Source: Marinobacter sp. (GTDB lineage: Bacteria > Pseudomonadota > Gammaproteobacteria > Pseudomonadales > Oleiphilaceae). From it: a DNA stretch of 37,342 nucleotides. Below are positions 1 through 8,884 of the stretch, piece after piece. The stretch covers positions 1-37,342 of the forward strand of contig JAJUKC010000019.1 in NCBI GenBank assembly GCA_029264995.1, in the 5' to 3' direction. Position numbers and translations under genes: made by a program. Under the pieces are notes generated by a model. It had not been told where the DNA came from and made no database searches. It saw nothing but the letters and a program-made list of their open reading frames with translations. Every line of letters starts with the position of its first letter. The first letter of the stretch is position 1.

Positions 1-1290
1 CATCATTACCGGGGCGAAGCCGCGGCGGTTTACAAACACCAGGGCCTGTTCGCCTTTATCCAGGGTTTCTTTGATGGCGGTCAGGGCAGGGCGAGACAGC
101 CCGGCTTCCAGTGGCCGGCTGCGGATGTCCAGTAGCTCCAGCGCCGGAGGCTTGGCGTTGCCGGCCCGTTCTTCCAGCCGGATGAGCTGGTATTTGCCCT
201 GGCTGGCGTTGTGCCAGGATTCCAGAGAGGGTGTGGCGGAGCCGAGAATCACCGGGCACTGGTTCAGGTGGGCCCGGTATACGGCCACATCCCGGCCGGA
301 ATAGCGGAAGCCCTCACCCTGCTTGTAGGAACTGTCGTGCTCTTCGTCCACGATGATGGTGCGGAGCCCGGTAAACGGAAGCAATATGGCAGAGCGAGTA
401 CCAATCAGGATAACCGGCTCGCCGTTGCGGATTTTCAGCCAGGTGCTCAAGCGCTCGCCGTCGTTCAGGGCGGAATGCCATACCGCAATCCGGTTGCCGA
501 AGTAGCGGCGGAAGCGGGCCAGGGTTTGTGGGGTCAGGTTGATTTCCGGCACCAGCACCAGTGCCTGCTCGTTGTCTTGCAGGCGGGTTTTCAGGTAGTA
601 CAGGTACAGCTCGGTTTTGCCGCTTCCGGTAATGCCGTATAAAAGGGTGGCAGAGAATTCGCTGGTGCGCTCCGGAAAGCCGGAGGCGGCTGTTTGCTGG
701 GCCGGTGACAGCTGCGGAGCGGGCAGGTCGGCTTCCGCTGCTGTGGTTATGCCGGTAATCGCTTCCTTCTGCTGTATCAGTTCTTTCTGTTCCAGTGCAC
801 GAATCTGTGCGCGGCTGAAGCCAGCCTGAACCAGGGCGCTGGTGGTAATGCCGGGCGCTTCTTTTACCGTATTGAACAGCGCCCGCTGGCGGTGCGCGGT
901 GGCTGGCAGGGCGGGTTCGCTGGCGGTGCAGTGCCAGCTTTCATCCGGCTTTTCCCGCGCGGGCCGGCCTTTGCGCAAGGCGGGGGGCAGGGCGGTGAAC
1001 AGGCATTCGCCCAGTGGGTGCTGGTAGTAGTCGCTGGCCCAGGTTAACAGCCGAAAGGTGCTTTCGGGCAGGGCGGGCCAGGGCTCCAGGGCTTCGCCCA
1101 CCGGCTTCAGGGTAATGCCTTCAGGCGGCTGAACCCCGGTTTCCACCACCAGGCCGGTCAGGGTTTGCCGGCCGAAAGGCACTTTTACCCGCTGCCCAGG
1201 GGCCAGTTCAAGGCCATCCGGAACCCGGTAGTCAAACAGCCTGCGGAGCGGGCGGTTGAGGGCGATGCGGGCGGTTGCTGGCCGTGTCAC
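1..1290 (-). CDS. priA: Primosomal protein N' (replication restart helicase PriA), 3'-truncated by the window edge
   Basis: PriA is the 3'-to-5' superfamily 2 helicase that recognises stalled forks and starts PriA-PriB-DnaT replication restart. The first 430 or so codons are visible, against about 735 in the family. The N-terminal 3'-binding domain starts with RIALNRPLRRLFDYRVP. The helicase core has Walker A GITGSGKT at residues 219-226 and the Walker B/DEAH-type box DEEH at 315-318. The reading frame runs open through NRRGFAPVM to base 1, just before the expected zinc-binding cysteines. I chose the GTG at 1288-1290 because the family sequence starts right behind it and no in-frame ATG lies close upstream; an AGGA lies about 12 nt upstream. 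It is divergent from rpmE, the order also found in Pseudomonas. The family call is secure; the exact start is moderately sure. Confidence 0.93.
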   Translation of the reverse strand, partial: MTRPATARIALNRPLRRLFDYRVPDGLELAPGQRVKVPFGRQTLTGLVVETGVQPPEGITLKPVGEALEPWPALPESTFRLLTWASDYYQHPLGECLFTALPPALRKGRPAREKPDESWHCTASEPALPATAHRQRALFNTVKEAPGITTSALVQAGFSRAQIRALEQKELIQQKEAITGITTAAEADLPAPQLSPAQQTAASGFPERTSEFSATLLYGITGSGKTELYLYYLKTRLQDNEQALVLVPEINLTPQTLARFRRYFGNRIAVWHSALNDGERLSTWLKIRNGEPVILIGTRSAILLPFTGLRTIIVDEEHDSSYKQGEGFRYSGRDVAVYRAHLNQCPVILGSATPSLESWHNASQGKYQLIRLEERAGNAKPPALELLDIRSRPLEAGLSRPALTAIKETLDKGEQALVFVNRRGFAPVMM

Positions 1291-1358
1291 GGTATCTGCG
1301 TATCCTGAAAACGGGCGGTATGGCGCCGGCGGTAGTTTACGGGCTGGTTCCGGGGAGC

Positions 1359-1388
1359 AAGATACTTGCCTGTGGTCGGGTTTGTCAG
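1359..1388 (-). promoter_or_regulatory. Candidate sigma70 promoter for priA
   Basis: On the minus strand CTGACA (1383-1388) is followed after 18 nt by TATCTT (1359-1364). It overlaps the spacer and -35 of the rpmE promoter on the other strand, so the two may compete. Consensus matching only. Confidence 0.4.
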
Positions 1389-1394
1389 TAAGAT
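1366..1394 (+). promoter_or_regulatory. Candidate sigma70 promoter for rpmE
   Basis: TTGCCT (1366-1371), a 17-nt spacer and TAAGAT (1389-1394) form a reasonable sigma70 promoter. Transcription would start near 1401 and give a leader of about 120 nt carrying the palindrome at 1456-1468. Confidence 0.5.
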
Positions 1395-1455
1395 TCGCGG
1401 TCTGTTTCTGGCCGGGCTTGATTGTGCACGGTCTTTTCAATTGATTCAAACATGC

Positions 1456-1468
1456 GGTGCCTGGCACC
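1456..1468. repeat. Short palindrome in the rpmE leader
   Basis: GGTGCC-T-GGCACC is a perfect inverted repeat around one central base. As RNA it would fold as a 5-bp stem with a CTG loop. It lies 56 nt before the rpmE start, inside the predicted leader. Its function is unknown. Confidence 0.4.
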
Positions 1469-1523
1469 TGGGCAGCTAAGATGCCCCGTGATCAGGTAGC
1501 GGCATGACCTAACGAGGTTCGCC

Positions 1524-1745
1524 ATGAAAGAAGGTATTCACCCGAAGTACGAAGACATCACCGCTACCTGTTCCTGCGGTAATGTGATCAAGACCCGTTC
1601 TACCATCGGCCACGATCTGCAGCTGGACGTATGTTCCCAGTGCCACCCGTTCTACACCGGCAAGCAGAAGGTTATGGACACCGGTGGTCGTATCGATCGC
1701 TTCCAGAAGCGTTTCGGCAGCCGTATCGGTGGCAAGAAAGACTGA
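1524..1745 (+). CDS. rpmE: 50S ribosomal protein L31 (bL31), zinc-binding form
   Basis: This 73-residue protein is part of the large ribosomal subunit and of the inter-subunit bridge at the central protuberance. It begins [12 protein letters not shown], the standard bL31 start. It carries the zinc ligands Cys16, Cys18, Cys37 and Cys40 (CSC and CSQC), so it is the zinc-containing C+ type rather than the zinc-free paralogue that bacteria use under zinc limitation. A GAGG sits 9 nt upstream of the ATG. The gene stands alone between its own promoter and a strong terminator, divergent from priA. Length and sequence are typical, and the identification is firm. Confidence 0.97.
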   Translation: MKEGIHPKYEDITATCSCGNVIKTRSTIGHDLQLDVCSQCHPFYTGKQKVMDTGGRIDRFQKRFGSRIGGKKD

Positions 1746-1762
1746 TCCGCGCCGGGATGTTG

Positions 1763-1790
1763 AAAAAAAGCGCCTTTGGGCGCTTTTTTT
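1763..1790 (+). terminator. Rho-independent terminator of rpmE
   Basis: The stem GCGCC (1770-1774) / GGCGC (1779-1783) with loop TTTG is flanked by a run of 7 A and followed by 7 T. The A and T runs can extend the stem, so it should work on both strands. It begins 18 nt after the rpmE stop. Confidence 0.85.
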
Positions 1791-1866
1791 GTGCGCCATT
1801 GAAAAATAAAGTTTGCTATATACGCAAAATGCACTATTGACTGTTCGCAAAATATTCGATTTCGGC

Positions 1867-1895
1867 TTGTCGTTTTGGGTCGGGCGCGCCATAAT
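1867..1895 (+). promoter_or_regulatory. Candidate sigma70 promoter for the malic enzyme gene
   Basis: TTGTCG (1867-1872), a 17-nt spacer and CATAAT (1890-1895, 5 of 6 to consensus) lie downstream of the rpmE terminator. The leader would be about 60 nt to the ATG at 1961. Confidence 0.5.
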
Positions 1896-1960
1896 GGCGC
1901 GCTCCGTTGGGCGAGCTCCAGCGGGATTTACCTTTAAACGTGACAAACGGAACAGTGGCA

Positions 1961-3226
1961 ATGTCTCAAGATCTGAAAGAAGCAGCCCTTGAATATCACG
2001 CCAAACCGCGGCCGGGTAAGCTGAGTGTTGAAATCACGAAGCCGACCCAGACTTCCCGCGACCTCTCCCTGGCGTACAGCCCCGGGGTTGCCGAACCGGT
2101 CCGCGAGATCGCGAAGGACCCCGAGAACGCTTACAAATACACAGCCAAGGGTAACCTGGTTGCCGTGATTTCTGACGGTACCGCTATCCTGGGTCTGGGT
2201 AATCTCGGACCTCTGGCGAGCAAGCCGGTTATGGAAGGCAAGGGCGTACTGTTCAAGCGCTTTGCCGGAATTGACGTCTTCGACATCGAGGTTAATTCCG
2301 AAAGCCCGCAAGCGTTTATTGAAACTGTTGAGCGTATCGCCGATACCTTCGGTGGTATCAACCTCGAAGACATCAAGGCACCGGAGTGCTTCGAGATTGA
2401 GCGTGCGCTGATTGAAAAGTGTAACGTGCCCATCTTCCACGATGACCAGCACGGTACCGCTATCGTAACTGCGGCCGGCATGATCAATGCCCTTGAGCTG
2501 CAGGGCAAGAAAATTGAAGAGGCAAAGGTGGTATGTCTGGGCGCCGGTGCGGCCGCCATTGCCTGCATGAAGTTGCTGGTCAGCTGCGGTATGCGCTCTG
2601 AGAACATCTTCATGCTCGACCGTAAGGGTGTGATCCACTCTGGTCGTGATGATCTGAACCAGTACAAGGCGATGTTCGCCAACGATACCGACAAGCGCAC
2701 TCTGGACGACGCCATCGACGGCGCAGACGTGTTCCTGGGTCTGTCCGGCCCGGATCTTCTGTCTGCCGAGCAGTTGGCGAAAATGGCACCGAACCCGGTG
2801 GTGTTTGCCTGTTCCAACCCGGATCCGGAAATCAGCCCGGAAGTGGCTCTGGCCACCCGCGATGATCTGATCATGGCGACCGGTCGCTCTGATTATCCGA
2901 ACCAGGTGAACAACGTGCTTGGCTTCCCGTTCATTTTCCGTGGTGCACTGGATGTACGTGCAACCGCTATCAACGAGGAAATGAAGGTTGCCGCGGTTAA
3001 CGCGATCCGTGAACTGGCCAAAGAGCCGGTGCCGCAGGAAATCTGTGAAGCCTACGGTGTTGATGCGTTTGAATTCGGTAAGGAATACATCATTCCGAAG
3101 CCGATGGACGTTCGTCTGCTGGAAGTAGTGCCGGCCGCCGTGGCCCGCGCTGCAGTAGATTCCGGTGTTGCGCGCAATCCGTACCCTGCGCACTACCCGC
3201 TGAAGTCTATGGACGACATCATCTGA
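1961..3226 (+). CDS. maeB: NAD(P)-dependent malic enzyme, short form
   Basis: Malic enzyme oxidatively decarboxylates malate to pyruvate in the cytoplasm, supplying NAD(P)H and pyruvate during growth on organic acids. The 421-residue protein has the catalytic tyrosine in YSPGVAEP (Tyr39), the catalytic lysine in VMEGKG (Lys94), the metal-binding stretch NLEDIKAPECF, the HDDQHGTA motif and a Rossmann nucleotide site at GAGAAAIA. It has only the malic enzyme part and lacks the phosphotransacetylase-like tail of the 750-residue E. coli MaeB; pseudomonads have the same short form. The frame is open upstream to a TTG at 1907, but the family start MSQDLKEAALEYHAKPRPGK is the ATG at 1961. It converges on mrcA. 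Cofactor preference (NAD or NADP) cannot be read with confidence. Confidence 0.93.
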   Translation: MSQDLKEAALEYHAKPRPGKLSVEITKPTQTSRDLSLAYSPGVAEPVREIAKDPENAYKYTAKGNLVAVISDGTAILGLGNLGPLASKPVMEGKGVLFKRFAGIDVFDIEVNSESPQAFIETVERIADTFGGINLEDIKAPECFEIERALIEKCNVPIFHDDQHGTAIVTAAGMINALELQGKKIEEAKVVCLGAGAAAIACMKLLVSCGMRSENIFMLDRKGVIHSGRDDLNQYKAMFANDTDKRTLDDAIDGADVFLGLSGPDLLSAEQLAKMAPNPVVFACSNPDPEISPEVALATRDDLIMATGRSDYPNQVNNVLGFPFIFRGALDVRATAINEEMKVAAVNAIRELAKEPVPQEICEAYGVDAFEFGKEYIIPKPMDVRLLEVVPAAVARAAVDSGVARNPYPAHYPLKSMDDII

Positions 3227-3246
3227 TCGGGATGTAGTCTGGCTTC

Positions 3247-3280
3247 AAAAAAAACCGGCGGAGATCCCGCCGGTTTTTTT
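3247..3280. terminator. Bidirectional terminator between maeB and mrcA
   Basis: CCGGCGG (3255-3261) pairs with CCGCCGG (3267-3273) around AGATC. Eight A precede and seven T follow, so each strand sees a hairpin with a T run. It lies between the stop codons of two convergent genes. Confidence 0.9.
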
Positions 3281-3308
3281 GTGCTTACTGGTTGGGGGCT
3301 ACGGCCGA

Positions 3309-5849
3309 TCAGAAGATCTGCCGTGACAGGTCGTCCCCGTTACTATTGTCGCCATTCCCTCCGATACTCTCGGCTGGCAGAGGCGAGGGTGCGTCTTCTT
3401 CCTTGAATATCTCGAAAACGGCTTCTTCGCCGGGTCGAGCTCTTTCTCCGGTTTCCGGGTTGATCCGGATATTCACGATGCCATTGGGCCTGGGCATGGT
3501 GGCTGCTGGCTGGCCTGCCAGTGCTACTTTCATATAGTCGACCCATATCGGCAGTGCGGTACTGGCGCCATACTCGCCGCGACCCAGGGGAGAGGGTTGG
3601 TCAAATCCGACCCAGACCGTGGTTGCAATGTCGTGATTGAAGCCCGCGAACCAAGTGTCTTTCTGCTCGTTGGTGGTGCCGGTCTTGCCGGCGATGTCGC
3701 TGCGGTTCAGGGCCAGAGCGCGCCGCCCGGTTCCCCTGCGAACCACGTCCTGCATCATGGAGTGCATGATATAGATTGATCGTTCGTCGGCCAGGCGTTG
3801 CATGATTCGTGGTTCGGTTGTGTTCTCCCCGGCAGCGGAGGCTGGCAGTGTCATGCCTTCAATTTCGGGTGGTTGCTCCGAAGTGCGTTGTTCGGCATCG
3901 GCGGCCTGCGTAGAGGCAGCGTCGCAGTTTTCGTCGCACAATATGGTCTTCGGGGCTTCATAGACTACGTTGCCGTCCCATTCCTCGATTCGTTCAATCA
4001 GGTAGGGTTGTACGTCGTAACCGCCATTGGCTATCACCGCAAAGCCTCTTGCCAGCTCCATGGGGGTCAGCAGGCCGCTGCCCAGAGAGAGTGAGAGGTT
4101 GGGCGGCATGTTTTCGGTCGGGAGCTTGAGTTGCTCAAGATAGTTGAGGGTGGTGTTGATGCCAAGGTCTCTCAGCAGGCGAATGGAAACCAGGTTGCGA
4201 GAACGGTAAAGGCCTTCGCGCAAGGTGGTTGGTCCGTAGAACTGACCAGATGAGTTCTGTGGCCGCCATGCGGTTTCGAGTTCGGAGTCTTCGAACACAA
4301 TCGGGGCATCGTTGTAGATGGTGGCCGGTGTTCTTCCGTTCTCCAGGGCGGAAAGGTACAGGAATGGTTTGAAGGTGGAGCCAGGTTGGCGGTTTGCCTG
4401 GGTGGCGCGATTGTACTTGCTCTGGCTGAAGCTGTAGCCGCCTGCCAAAGCTTCAATGGCGCCGGTTTTGGCTTCCAGGGAGATGAGCGCGCCCTCGATT
4501 CGGGGTGCCTGTGCCAGGGAGACCTGCAGTTCCGTGACAGTCTGGGATGAGGTGTTTTCGCTGCCGGGCTCTGCTTCAGGGTCTGCAATCTGTGGTAGTT
4601 GGTCAACTTTTACATAAATAACATCCCCGGGGCTTACCACGTCGGAAGGGTTCTGTGGTTCGGGCCCGGTGATGCTCTCGGTGCGGAATCGGCGTGCCCA
4701 GGTCATGGTGTCAAAGGGCATAACGCCCGGCCCCAGGCGCCGGGTGTGCACTCTCACTTCATCCTTTTCGTCATCTATGGATGTCACAACGGCTGGTACC
4801 AGTGCTTCAACCCGCGGGTAGTTCTGCATCTGGTCCGACAGTTCAGCCGGGGTCAGGCCTTCAATATCAAACTGTCCGATGGGGCCTCGGAATCCGTGCC
4901 GGCGGTCATAGGCTTCGAGGCCTGCTCTCAATGCCTCGGTGGCAGTTTGTTGCTTGGTGCTGTCGACGGTCAGGATCACGCTGTAACCGTCGGTGTAGGC
5001 GTTTTCCCCGTAGCGGCGAACCATTTCTGCCCGGGCCATCTCTGCCACGTGGTCGGCGTCCACTTCGGCGTCACGGGTGTTATAGCTGGCGGTCAGAGGT
5101 GCTTTGCTGGCCAGAGACCAGGCGTCTTCGGTGATGTAGCCCAGGTCTTTCATCCTGCCGAGAATCCAGTTGCGGCGGATCAAGGCTCGTTCCGGGTTTG
5201 CCAGAGGGTTATAGGCAGACGGGGCTTTGGGCAAGCCGGCCAGCATTGCCATCTGTGCCAGTGACAGTTCTGTCACCGGTTTGTCGTAGTAGACCTGGGC
5301 TGCGGCGGCGATTCCATAGGCCCGGTTACCGAGGTAGATCTTGTTCAGGTAGAGCTCAAGAATCCGGTTTTTATCCAGTTCACGTTCAATCTGAAGAGCC
5401 AGCAGTATCTCGTTGAACTTTCGGATGAAGGTCCGGTCGCGTGACAAAAAGTAATTTTTTGCAACCTGCATGGTGATGGTGCTGCCGCCAGACTGGATTT
5501 CTCCGGTGGTGATCAGTTCCACTGCAGCCCGCGTCAGGCCTTTAATGTCGACTCCGAAGTGCTCGTAAAAACGCGCGTCTTCCGCCGCCAGAAAGGCTTG
5601 TAACTGAATTGTAGGGATCTGTTCTATTGTGATCGGTGCCCTTCTCTTTTCACCGAATTCTGCTATTAATCTGTTGTCTTTGCTATACACCCGTAAAGGC
5701 GTCTGCAGTCGGACATCCAGCAATTGCTCGACCGGTGGCAGATTGGGCCGAAGATAAAGATACAGGCTTGAGGAAATAATAATGGCGACACTCAGGCCGG
5801 TAAGAAAGAACCAGGCAAAAACGCGAGATGTACGCAACAAATGAGACAT
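3309..5849 (-). CDS. mrcA: Penicillin-binding protein 1A (bifunctional class A PBP)
   Basis: PBP1A polymerises lipid II into glycan strands and cross-links them in the periplasm. It is anchored by one N-terminal membrane helix at about residues 11-33. The transglycosylase domain has catalytic Glu90 in EDARFYEHFGVD, then GGSTITMQ and the LNKIYLGN motif. The transpeptidase domain has the nucleophile in STFK (Ser491), SRN (550-552) and KTGTT (722-726). An OB-like insert lies between the two domains, as in other PBP1A proteins. The length of 846 residues is normal for PBP1A. The Shine-Dalgarno is weak (AGAAA just before the ATG). It is divergent from pilM, as ponA is in P. aeruginosa (synonym ponA). 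The intergenic region carries a long imperfect palindrome. Confidence 0.96.
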   Translation of the reverse strand: MSHLLRTSRVFAWFFLTGLSVAIIISSSLYLYLRPNLPPVEQLLDVRLQTPLRVYSKDNRLIAEFGEKRRAPITIEQIPTIQLQAFLAAEDARFYEHFGVDIKGLTRAAVELITTGEIQSGGSTITMQVAKNYFLSRDRTFIRKFNEILLALQIERELDKNRILELYLNKIYLGNRAYGIAAAAQVYYDKPVTELSLAQMAMLAGLPKAPSAYNPLANPERALIRRNWILGRMKDLGYITEDAWSLASKAPLTASYNTRDAEVDADHVAEMARAEMVRRYGENAYTDGYSVILTVDSTKQQTATEALRAGLEAYDRRHGFRGPIGQFDIEGLTPAELSDQMQNYPRVEALVPAVVTSIDDEKDEVRVHTRRLGPGVMPFDTMTWARRFRTESITGPEPQNPSDVVSPGDVIYVKVDQLPQIADPEAEPGSENTSSQTVTELQVSLAQAPRIEGALISLEAKTGAIEALAGGYSFSQSKYNRATQANRQPGSTFKPFLYLSALENGRTPATIYNDAPIVFEDSELETAWRPQNSSGQFYGPTTLREGLYRSRNLVSIRLLRDLGINTTLNYLEQLKLPTENMPPNLSLSLGSGLLTPMELARGFAVIANGGYDVQPYLIERIEEWDGNVVYEAPKTILCDENCDAASTQAADAEQRTSEQPPEIEGMTLPASAAGENTTEPRIMQRLADERSIYIMHSMMQDVVRRGTGRRALALNRSDIAGKTGTTNEQKDTWFAGFNHDIATTVWVGFDQPSPLGRGEYGASTALPIWVDYMKVALAGQPAATMPRPNGIVNIRINPETGERARPGEEAVFEIFKEEDAPSPLPAESIGGNGDNSNGDDLSRQIF

Positions 5850-5920
5850 TTTTTTCTGACAACTGTTGGATATAGGTCTATTATTTGAGAAATTGCTTTA
5901 GGAAGGTTCGGTCGCCTCGC

Positions 5921-5964
5921 CGTCTGCAATGTCTCCCGAAATTCGAGAGATTGCATTGTAGACG
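5921..5964. repeat. Long imperfect inverted repeat between mrcA and pilM
   Basis: CGTCTGCAATG (5921-5931) pairs with CATTGTAGACG (5954-5964) with a single mismatch, which is G-U in RNA. Inside, TCTC can pair with GAGA after a small bulge. No T run follows on either strand, so it is not an ordinary terminator. It lies about 72 nt before the mrcA start and about 120 nt before the pilM start, in the shared control region. It may be an operator or an mRNA leader structure; its function is unknown. Confidence 0.5.
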
Positions 5965-6077
5965 GAATAAATAAGAAATTCTCTTACATAAAAAACACAT
6001 AGAACGCCTCTGAAATGATCGCCTTTACAGGGAGTGGTTCAGGGGTTCCAACGCCGGGTGCATTTAACCAGGTATAG

Positions 6078-7150
<1,073 letters not shown>

Positions 7151-7151
<1 letters not shown>

Positions 7152-7714
7152 TGGCAAAGATTAACCTCAGGCCCTGGCGGGAAGAGCTTCGCGCGGAGAA
7201 GCAGAAGCAGTTTGTCGTGATGATACTGGGCGCCGTGATTATCGCGGGTGGCCTGGCTTTCCTCTGGAAATCGGATATGGACAGCCGGATTGCCTATCAG
7301 CAATCCCGAAATGCCTATATCGAGACTGCAACCAAAGAGCTGGACAAGCAAATCAAGGAGATTGAAAACCTCAAGCGTCAGCGCGATGAGTTGCTGGCGC
7401 GCATGCAGGTGATTCAGGATCTTCAGGGCAAGCGGCCGGTAATTGTGCGGGTGTTCGATGAGTTGGTGAGAACCCTTCCTGACGGACTTTACTACACCGA
7501 TCTCAAGAAAACCGGTGAGCGACTCGAAATCGTGGGTATGGCAGAGTCCAATAGCCGCATTTCGAACCTGATGCGTCAGTTCGAAGATTCTGAATGGTTT
7601 GCCAATCCCAATCTGACTAATGTGGCCGCAGCAGACAGCCGTCGCGCTGGCTACAGTCAGTTCAATCTCTCTGTCCAGCAACGGACACCAGAGCCCGAAG
7701 GGGAGGATAACTGA
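7151..7714 (+). CDS. pilN: Type IV pilus inner-membrane assembly protein PilN
   Basis: PilN is a bitopic inner-membrane protein that pairs with PilO in the periplasm and docks onto PilM through its cytoplasmic tail. That tail is visible as INLRPW at residues 4-9. One membrane helix follows at about 22-39, then a coiled-coil stretch (about 55-90, rich in K, E, Q and L) and a small ferredoxin-like periplasmic domain. The length of 187 residues is usual. The start and stop codons overlap those of pilM and pilO by one base each, which indicates translational coupling and fixed stoichiometry. Confidence 0.95.
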
Positions 7715-8325
7715 TGAGCCTCGCGGACTCTCTGAAAAGTCTTAACGAATTCGATATCAATGATCTTGATCTCAACAACGCAGGTATCTGGCCCGCGCCG
7801 GTAAAGGCTATCGTGGCGTTAATTGTCTTCAGCCTGATACTCGGTGGTGGATACTGGTTCTTTATCAAGGATCAGTATGCCCAGCTTGATCGAGTGGAGC
7901 AGCAAGAGCAGGAGCTCAAGCAGCGCTACGAGCAAAAAGCGTATCAGGTGGCGAACCTGGATGTTTTCAAGGCACAGATGGAAGAGATGGAGGAAACCTT
8001 TGGAGCGCTGGTGCGTCAGCTGCCTAGTGAAACCGAGGTGCCTGGCCTGCTGGAAGATATTACCAATACGGCGTTAGGGAGCGGTTTGGCGCTGCAGGAA
8101 GTAAAGCTTCAGCCGGAGCAGCAGCGAGACTTCTATTCCGAGCTTCCCATCAATATCCGAGTGTCAGGTTCGTATCATGAGCTGGCCTCTTTCGTAAGCA
8201 GTGTGGCGAGCCTGCCGCGCATCGTAACACTGCACGATTTAACCATTAAACCAATGGGCGGAGACGGAGACCAGCTGGACATGCAGGTGGTTGCCCGTAC
8301 TTACCGCTACCGGGCTGGAGAATGA
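7714..8325 (+). CDS. pilO: Type IV pilus inner-membrane assembly protein PilO
   Basis: PilO forms heterodimers with PilN in the inner-membrane alignment subcomplex and contacts PilP. The 203-residue protein has a short cytoplasmic tail, one membrane helix at about 30-50 (VKAIVALIVFSLILGGGYWFF), a charged coiled coil at about 52-95 and a C-terminal ferredoxin-like domain containing ELPINIRVSGSYHELASF, a phrase typical of PilO. It overlaps pilN by one base and pilP by four (ATGA). Confidence 0.95.
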   Translation: MSLADSLKSLNEFDINDLDLNNAGIWPAPVKAIVALIVFSLILGGGYWFFIKDQYAQLDRVEQQEQELKQRYEQKAYQVANLDVFKAQMEEMEETFGALVRQLPSETEVPGLLEDITNTALGSGLALQEVKLQPEQQRDFYSELPINIRVSGSYHELASFVSSVASLPRIVTLHDLTIKPMGGDGDQLDMQVVARTYRYRAGE

Positions 8326-8870
8326 GCATGACAGGAAAGCATGCGGGAAAAGCCTGGCTGGGTGTGTGTCTGGCGTCTTTGCTGACGGCTTGTTCCCAGG
8401 GAAACGGTTTCTCGGATCTCGACAAGTTTATGGCAGATACCCGGGCCAAGCCTCGAGGGCACGTGGAACCCTTGCCGGAGTTCAAGGCCTACGAGGCCTT
8501 CAGTTATTCGGCAGCAGATCGGCGCGCACCGTTTGAGCCGCCGGTAGATGTCCAACTTACGATGGTTGATGAGCAGCCGGTCAGTGACGTTGAGCCGGAC
8601 CTGGATCGGCCGCGCGAGGTGCTTGAGAACTTTGATCTGAAGTCGTTGACCATGGTAGGCACGCTTCAAGGGGTTGAGGGCAATCTGTTTGCGTTGGTGC
8701 GCGATGATATGGGTGGCATTCACCGTGTTCGCACCGGCAATTATATGGGGCAGAACTATGGCCGTATTGTGGGTGTCAGTGAAACCCGCATTGAACTAAT
8801 TGAAATCGTTCCGAATGGCCGGGGTGGTTGGGTAGAACGCCCGCGCTCCCTGTCTTTGGATGAAGGCTGA
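8322..8870 (+). CDS. pilP: Type IV pilus lipoprotein PilP
   Basis: PilP is an inner-membrane lipoprotein that links the PilNO dimers to the periplasmic N0 domain of the PilQ secretin. The 182-residue protein has a signal peptide ending in the lipobox LTAC, with Cys24 as the acylated residue. A proline-rich flexible stretch follows. The C-terminal beta-sandwich (about 105-182) includes LKSLTMVGTLQGVEGNLFALVRD and GNYMGQNYGRIVGVSETRIEL, which is characteristic. It starts within the pilO stop (ATGA); a second ATG two codons later is an alternative. Confidence 0.95.
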   Translation: MSMTGKHAGKAWLGVCLASLLTACSQGNGFSDLDKFMADTRAKPRGHVEPLPEFKAYEAFSYSAADRRAPFEPPVDVQLTMVDEQPVSDVEPDLDRPREVLENFDLKSLTMVGTLQGVEGNLFALVRDDMGGIHRVRTGNYMGQNYGRIVGVSETRIELIEIVPNGRGGWVERPRSLSLDEG

Positions 8871-8884
8871 GGAGCGGTAACGGT

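Noticed and set aside
1907..1960. N-terminal extension of the malic enzyme from a TTG
   Set aside because: The family start is the ATG at 1961, and the proposed promoter (-10 at 1890-1895) leaves almost no leader for a start at 1907.
1934..3193. A 419-codon open frame antisense to the malic enzyme gene
   Set aside because: It mirrors maeB over its full length, lacks any recognisable domain and is rich in His, Arg and Val runs typical of a shadow of a GC-rich gene.
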